Shown one piece after another: positions 59,839 to 64,000 of a DNA stretch of 64,000 nucleotides. Made by a program: the position numbers and the translations under genes. Numbering within the stretch: position 1 is the stretch's first letter; every line of letters starts with the position of its first letter. This stretch comes from Phyto melanocephala. Taxonomy: Eukaryota; Arthropoda; Insecta; Diptera; Rhinophoridae. The notes under the pieces were generated by a model. It saw only the letters and a list, made by a program, of their open reading frames with translations. It was not told where the DNA came from and did not search any database. Where the stretch lies: positions 19,724,701 to 19,788,700 of the forward strand of contig OW799235.1 in the NCBI GenBank assembly GCA_941918925.1, read 5' to 3'.

Positions 59839-60118
59839 CCCCTATTGCGGTTCTCCACTTTTGTAACAGTTTGGTTGTCTTTGGAAAATTGACATTGCCA
59901 TTCTCAACTCAACTTACAGTTGACTATTTAGTTGTGCATCTATTTTTTCGTGGCATTACCGTTTTCAACTTTTAAAAAATTTGGTCGACAAAAACGTTGT
60001 GAAACTCAACTAAAAACAGTTGAGTATCACAATAACTAAAATGAGTTTGGTTGTGCATAAGTTGGGTTGACTCTCACACAACCAAACTGAGTTGAGTGGA
60101 GAATCATAATAGGGATAT
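59839..60118. mobile_element. MITE with 'CCCTATTNNGNTTCTCCAC' inverted ends
   Basis: 'cccctattgcggttctccac' at the left is matched by the complement of 'gtggagaatcataataggga' on the right. Subterminal 'caactcaac'/'gttgagt' and 'cagtttggttgt'/'acaaccaaactg' repeats are also inverted. About 280 bp, no coding capacity. Confidence 0.65.
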
Positions 60119-61254
60119 AAATTCCAGTCTCCTTTTTAGATTTCTGTTAAGCTTTCAACATTAATATTTGATCTTTTATAATATTGTCCGTAATTTTGAT
60201 AAGTTTAATTCTCTTTCGTTTGGTATCAATTATTTAAGTTTAGCCAATTGCTTCGAATCGTAATCATTTGCTTTTTAGGCAATAATTCAAAAAAATTCAT
60301 AATTTGTTTTGCTATATAACAAAAACTGCAGTTTTTGACTTAAGACCTTTTTGCCTTTGGTCACAAGTAGAAAGACCCCAACTCGTATTGTTAACGAAAT
60401 TGAGTTCTTCAGTGATTGTCATACATTTCACATAAATACACCTCGACACAAAAATTTAATGCAACAGTATCAAAAATTACAATTTTAAAAGCATTTAAAA
60501 AAAAAAAAAAGTTACCTTATGAAAACAGTTTCTTTTACGGTTTTTCCCTTCTCCTGTAAAGTAACAAACTTTTGAGTTAGATCCTTTCTACTGGTGACCA
60601 ATGGTATACGACACTAAGGTGAGCACAAGTATGCCCACCAATAAGCCATTGTTGAATTTTTCAGATGTAAAACGCCATCATAAGAATGAATAATTGGCAG
60701 CACTATTTATAATCTTGTAGTCGGTTAGCATTGATATGTTTTACACCCTACATATCAATTTAAAGCAAATAAAGTTATTTCTTTATAATTGAATAAATTT
60801 TTCAGGATATGCTTCCATAATTTTTCAACAATAATTATTTATGCTGAATTTTTTTTACGATTCTAACATGAGGTTAGAATATGAGTGGTTCTTATATGTG
60901 AGCTGGGCCAATTATAGACCAGTTATCACATATTTTGGTTGAGAAACTTACTTAAAAAGTAGTCCTTCGGTTGGGGAGGAAGGAAATGTAAAAGTTTCAC
61001 TTACATACTAGATTACGGAAGGCAAAGCCTATTATAGTCTGTAAATGAAAGGTTTACGTTTAATTTTCTCCCTTAACAAACCTGCTTTATAGTAAGAAGA
61101 GGATTGATGCACTTGAAATTGATTAATTTGTAAAATTTTTCATAAATTTATTTACTGCAACTACTGCAACAAAGTTTAGTTTTTTGAAGCACATATAAAC
61201 GTGCTTCCATTTTTAAAATTTACTATTAGTTCTTCGAAAAACTCGATTATTTTC
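60119..61254. other. Intergenic or intronic, no gene supported
   Basis: A possible short minus-strand exon (acceptor 'actttacag' near 60556, donor near 60513; reading GEGKNRKRNCFHK or EKGKTVKETVFIR depending on frame) is too short to call. Nothing else is recognised. Confidence 0.3.
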
Positions 61255-61480
61255 ACCTGTCTGTGGTGCAAAAGGTACATATATATAGCTTTGTCGTTCC
61301 GTTTGTAATTTCTACAATATTCATTTCCGTCCCCATTGAATATATGTATGTATATTTTCTTAAAGCTAGTGAATAGGGAAGTTGATTGAGTAATGCCCGT
61401 CTGTGTGTGGGCTGGTTGAATTCAACTTGTAGAACCCCCACATGTTGCACATATCTGTTTGTGGTATCAATTTCTTTGAT
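61255..61480 (-). mobile_element. Diverged DINE type B fragment
   Basis: Inverted 'ggtacatatatatagctttg', 'cgttccgtttgtaatttcta' and 'gaatagggaagttgattgag' match the 3' part of type B. The left and right ends are not intact. Confidence 0.6.
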
Positions 61481-62233
61481 ATATCCTAGAATCAGTCGTT
61501 ATTAAAATTAAGCACTCGCTCTTTCTGAGATATTAGCAAATTAACACATCTGCCTTCGTTTTTTTTCCATACTTTCACCATCAAAATTAATTTTTTTCAG
61601 ACCTAGCTTAATTTATTGGCAAGGTTGCTACCATTTTTAAGATATGCTTTTAGGGGTTTTCGTGAAAATTTTTAAATAAATCGGACACAAACCGTCATAT
61701 ATAAGATATTAAATAATTTTTGGACTTGACAAAAACATCAATTTACAAGCCGTCGCACAGTGTTCGATTCTTGAATCTAGCTGGCCAAAATTAATAACTT
61801 TTGTAATAAAACGTATAGAAAGTTGATTTTTGGCACAAAAACTTTAAATTCTCTTTTTTTAAAACAACTGCAAAAAAATGGATAAATCCGCCTACAGACA
61901 CGCCCACTTTTCTTATGTGAAAATACGAGATTTTTAAAGAATTTGTTTTTTGGTATCTTTGGATATTAGAGACATATAACGCAAATTTCTTGAATGGGGA
62001 CTGGAAGCATATTACTTAAAACTATTGCATTAATATTAATTACTCTGCCCACTGACAGTGGATAACCATATTTGAAAAAGATCTTTCCGAGAAATTGTAG
62101 TAGACTCCATGTCGTTTTTGAAAAATTTTGTTCGGCATGGGCACTTTCGGCCAAACAATTTTTTTATTTTCTATTAGTCCAAAGTCCAAATTTTACTAAA
62201 CAAGTAATAAGATCATGGAAGTATATAGAAGAA
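61481..62233. other. Degenerate DINE type A-like sequence
   Basis: Contains 'acacgcccacttttct' and 'gcgcaaatttcttgaatggg'-type blocks that resemble type A in inverse orientation, but no terminus. No gene is seen. Confidence 0.4.
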
Positions 62234-63053
62234 CAAGTAAGAGCGCTATATTCGGCCCTGCCGAATCTTATATACCCTTCACAACGTGTAGTCATGCAAT
62301 AACAGTAGTTTGTATCACCATTCCCCATATGAAATACGTACATACGTATAAAAACATACATATATAAAAAATTCCCATTGTAAAATTATAAATTCACGTA
62401 TGTTAAAAAAACAAAAAAAAAAAAAAAAAAATTTAAAAAAAAATTTAAAAAAAAATTTAAAAAAAAAAATTAAAAAAAATATTATTATATATATAATATA
62501 TATAAAACAAAAAAAAAAATAAAAAAAAATTAGAAAAAAAAAAAAATTTAAAAAAAAAATAATAATAAAAATATAAATAATATATTAAATAAAAAATAAA
62601 AAAAAAAAATAAAAAAAAAAATTAAAAAAAAATTTAAAAAAAAATTCAAGAAAATTTTTTTTTTGGCTCAGCTGGGATTCGATGCCACGTTTTCTCTAAC
62701 CAGCATACACGTTTGTATGTATGTATGTTGTTGTTGTAATGTTGTTTTTGTGAAAAAAAAATCGAGGTGGTCGTGGGTTTTTGCTCATATCTCAGTTGTT
62801 TATGTACCGATGTTTCTGATTTTCAATACCGATCTACTCCCGAATATTTCTGATATTTTAATACCTTACCCGGGTCCAACCTATGTCGGGGGGCTTCAAA
62901 AAGTTGATTTCAACATACACACGGACAGACGGTCAGACGGACAGACTGACAGGGCTTAATCGACTCCCCTATTCATAAGCTTTCAGAAAATACACACGGA
63001 ATGACAAACCTATATATACCCTTTTTCACTGTGTGAAGGGTATAAAAAAATAT
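62234..63053 (+). mobile_element. DINE type B element, copy B5
   Basis: Full-length: 'caagtaagagcgctatattc' start, expanded A-rich tract (62404-62660), tRNA-like arms (62663-62708, minus), 'gtgtgaagggtataa' end. The 'aatatatactttatggggtc' core is partly deleted (62991-62996). The 98-residue frame 62663-62959 is internal to the repeat. Confidence 0.8.
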
Positions 63054-63600
63054 TTGTCTACAAAGTTTTATTTTCGTTTTAAAAAATGTTACTTACAACC
63101 TTCCTGATATAATTGCTAATAAAAACTACGTCCTTTATTCTGATAACTGAAAAATACACCGCGTTTACTCTAATGATAATACCAGTCTCAGTAAAAAAAG
63201 AACTAATAAACTAAATTGCATAGACAACTTGTAATTGACCTCTAAACATAAGCAATTTTTCAAGCGAAATAAACAAAATTTTTTTCTTCATTTTACATAA
63301 TATTCGTAGTACCGTTATAGTCGTACATATTTAAATTTCAGCAAAAACTCATGAGAAATATCTTAGTTGGTATGTTCTTATTTAAATATTGTGGTCCAAT
63401 TTGTTCCTTTTTATAACTCATTTTTGGGTTTTTGGCCAGCCAGATTAAAGAATCGAACACCGTGCGTCGCCTCGAAAAACTTTTCTAAGAAAAACTGACA
63501 AATCGGTATGTAACTAACGGAGATATAAGCACGAAAATACAACTGATTCAGTGTTTTTCCTAAAATTTCCAAACGAAAATCGATTCTTTCAGTTTTCAGA
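63054..63600. other. Intergenic, no gene seen
   Basis: AT-rich, no recognisable coding sequence. Confidence 0.4.
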
Positions 63601-63935
63601 CAACCAAGTGGATCTATATGGATATTAAAAGAAAGGTCTTGACTAGCAGAATATAATAAACTATAAAAAAATGTAAAATTCACGATGGCCGTCACTACAA
63701 AATGTTCATTAAGTTTTAATATGGGTCAAATCTATTAATTACAAATATATCCACTTTAACCCGCTCAATATTGGTATCAAACAAAAGGCTTGACCAGCCT
63801 TATGAAAAAGTGCAAAATGCAATATGGCGTCCTAAATAAAATGACGTAATATGGGTTAAGTAAAGTATTAACGGTTTTGTCCACTTCTACCCCCACAACA
63901 ATGGTTTTAAATGAAAGGGCTGGATAATAAAAAAA
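63601..63935. repeat. Satellite-like dispersed repeat, inverse of 23561-23930
   Basis: Three degenerate units of about 135-155 bp with the landmark 'tatcaaacaaaaggcttgac' (63776) and relatives near 63622 and 63910, plus 'aatatggcgtcc'. These match the complement of the 'gtcaagccctttcgtttgat' units. Confidence 0.5.
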
Positions 63936-64000
63936 TAAAACAATAATTTTCCCACCTTTTTTTAACAATTTTTTATAAATAATTTTCATATTGTTAATTG

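Overview
The window is eukaryotic, about 70% A+T, with spliced genes, GT-AG introns, many microsatellites and a dense load of transposable elements. The gene content points to a higher fly, probably a calyptrate such as a blowfly or house-fly relative: a Pi3K68D-type class II PI3-kinase, a fly-type centromeric histone H3 (Cid), VPS26C, and Helitron-like (INE-1/DINE-1-like) repeats with the familiar 'actttatggggtc' core. The species call is inference from content only.

Layout. 1-6.7 kb is intergenic and repeat-rich: a DINE-like element, a 579-bp polyA retroelement with a 12-bp target-site duplication, nested MITEs and mariner remnants. 6.75-9.09 kb (minus) is VPS26C in three exons; its second intron holds a decayed LINE reverse transcriptase. 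9.3-12.7 kb is a nest of transposons: two copies of one TIR element, the second inside a MULE that has a perfect 9-bp target duplication. 13.4-14.0 kb (minus) is the CenH3 gene cid with one 51-bp intron. 14.2-24.6 kb is non-genic, with a Gag-like fragment, DINE-type elements and GC-rich MITEs. 24.6-25.6 kb (plus) is a four-exon Myb/SANT-like gene followed by three 229-bp tandem repeats.

27.1-52.1 kb (plus) is the class II PI3-kinase. I reconstruct 13 exons with consistent phase, giving about 1712 residues from an N-terminal UIM-like motif to the first half of the PX domain. The second intron is 18.9 kb and is filled with transposons. The rest of PX and the C-terminal C2 domain were not found, so the model is 3'-incomplete here. 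54.9-58.9 kb (minus) is a large gene I do not recognise: a disordered, acidic protein built on a repeated Q-R-R-P-T-G-F/Y-I/V motif. The last 5 kb are repeats and unassigned sequence.

No operon or pathway links the genes. VPS26C (Commander/retriever cargo recycling) and the class II PI3-kinase (endosomal phosphoinositides) are both endosomal, but I infer no functional linkage from adjacency. The most informative signals are the transposon nest that gives a relative insertion chronology, a MULE carrying a RING-finger fragment broken at its first zinc ligand, a second MULE nested in a DINE, several perfect hairpin MITEs, and a tRNA-like arm module inside the local DINE family. I found no clearly new biological system.
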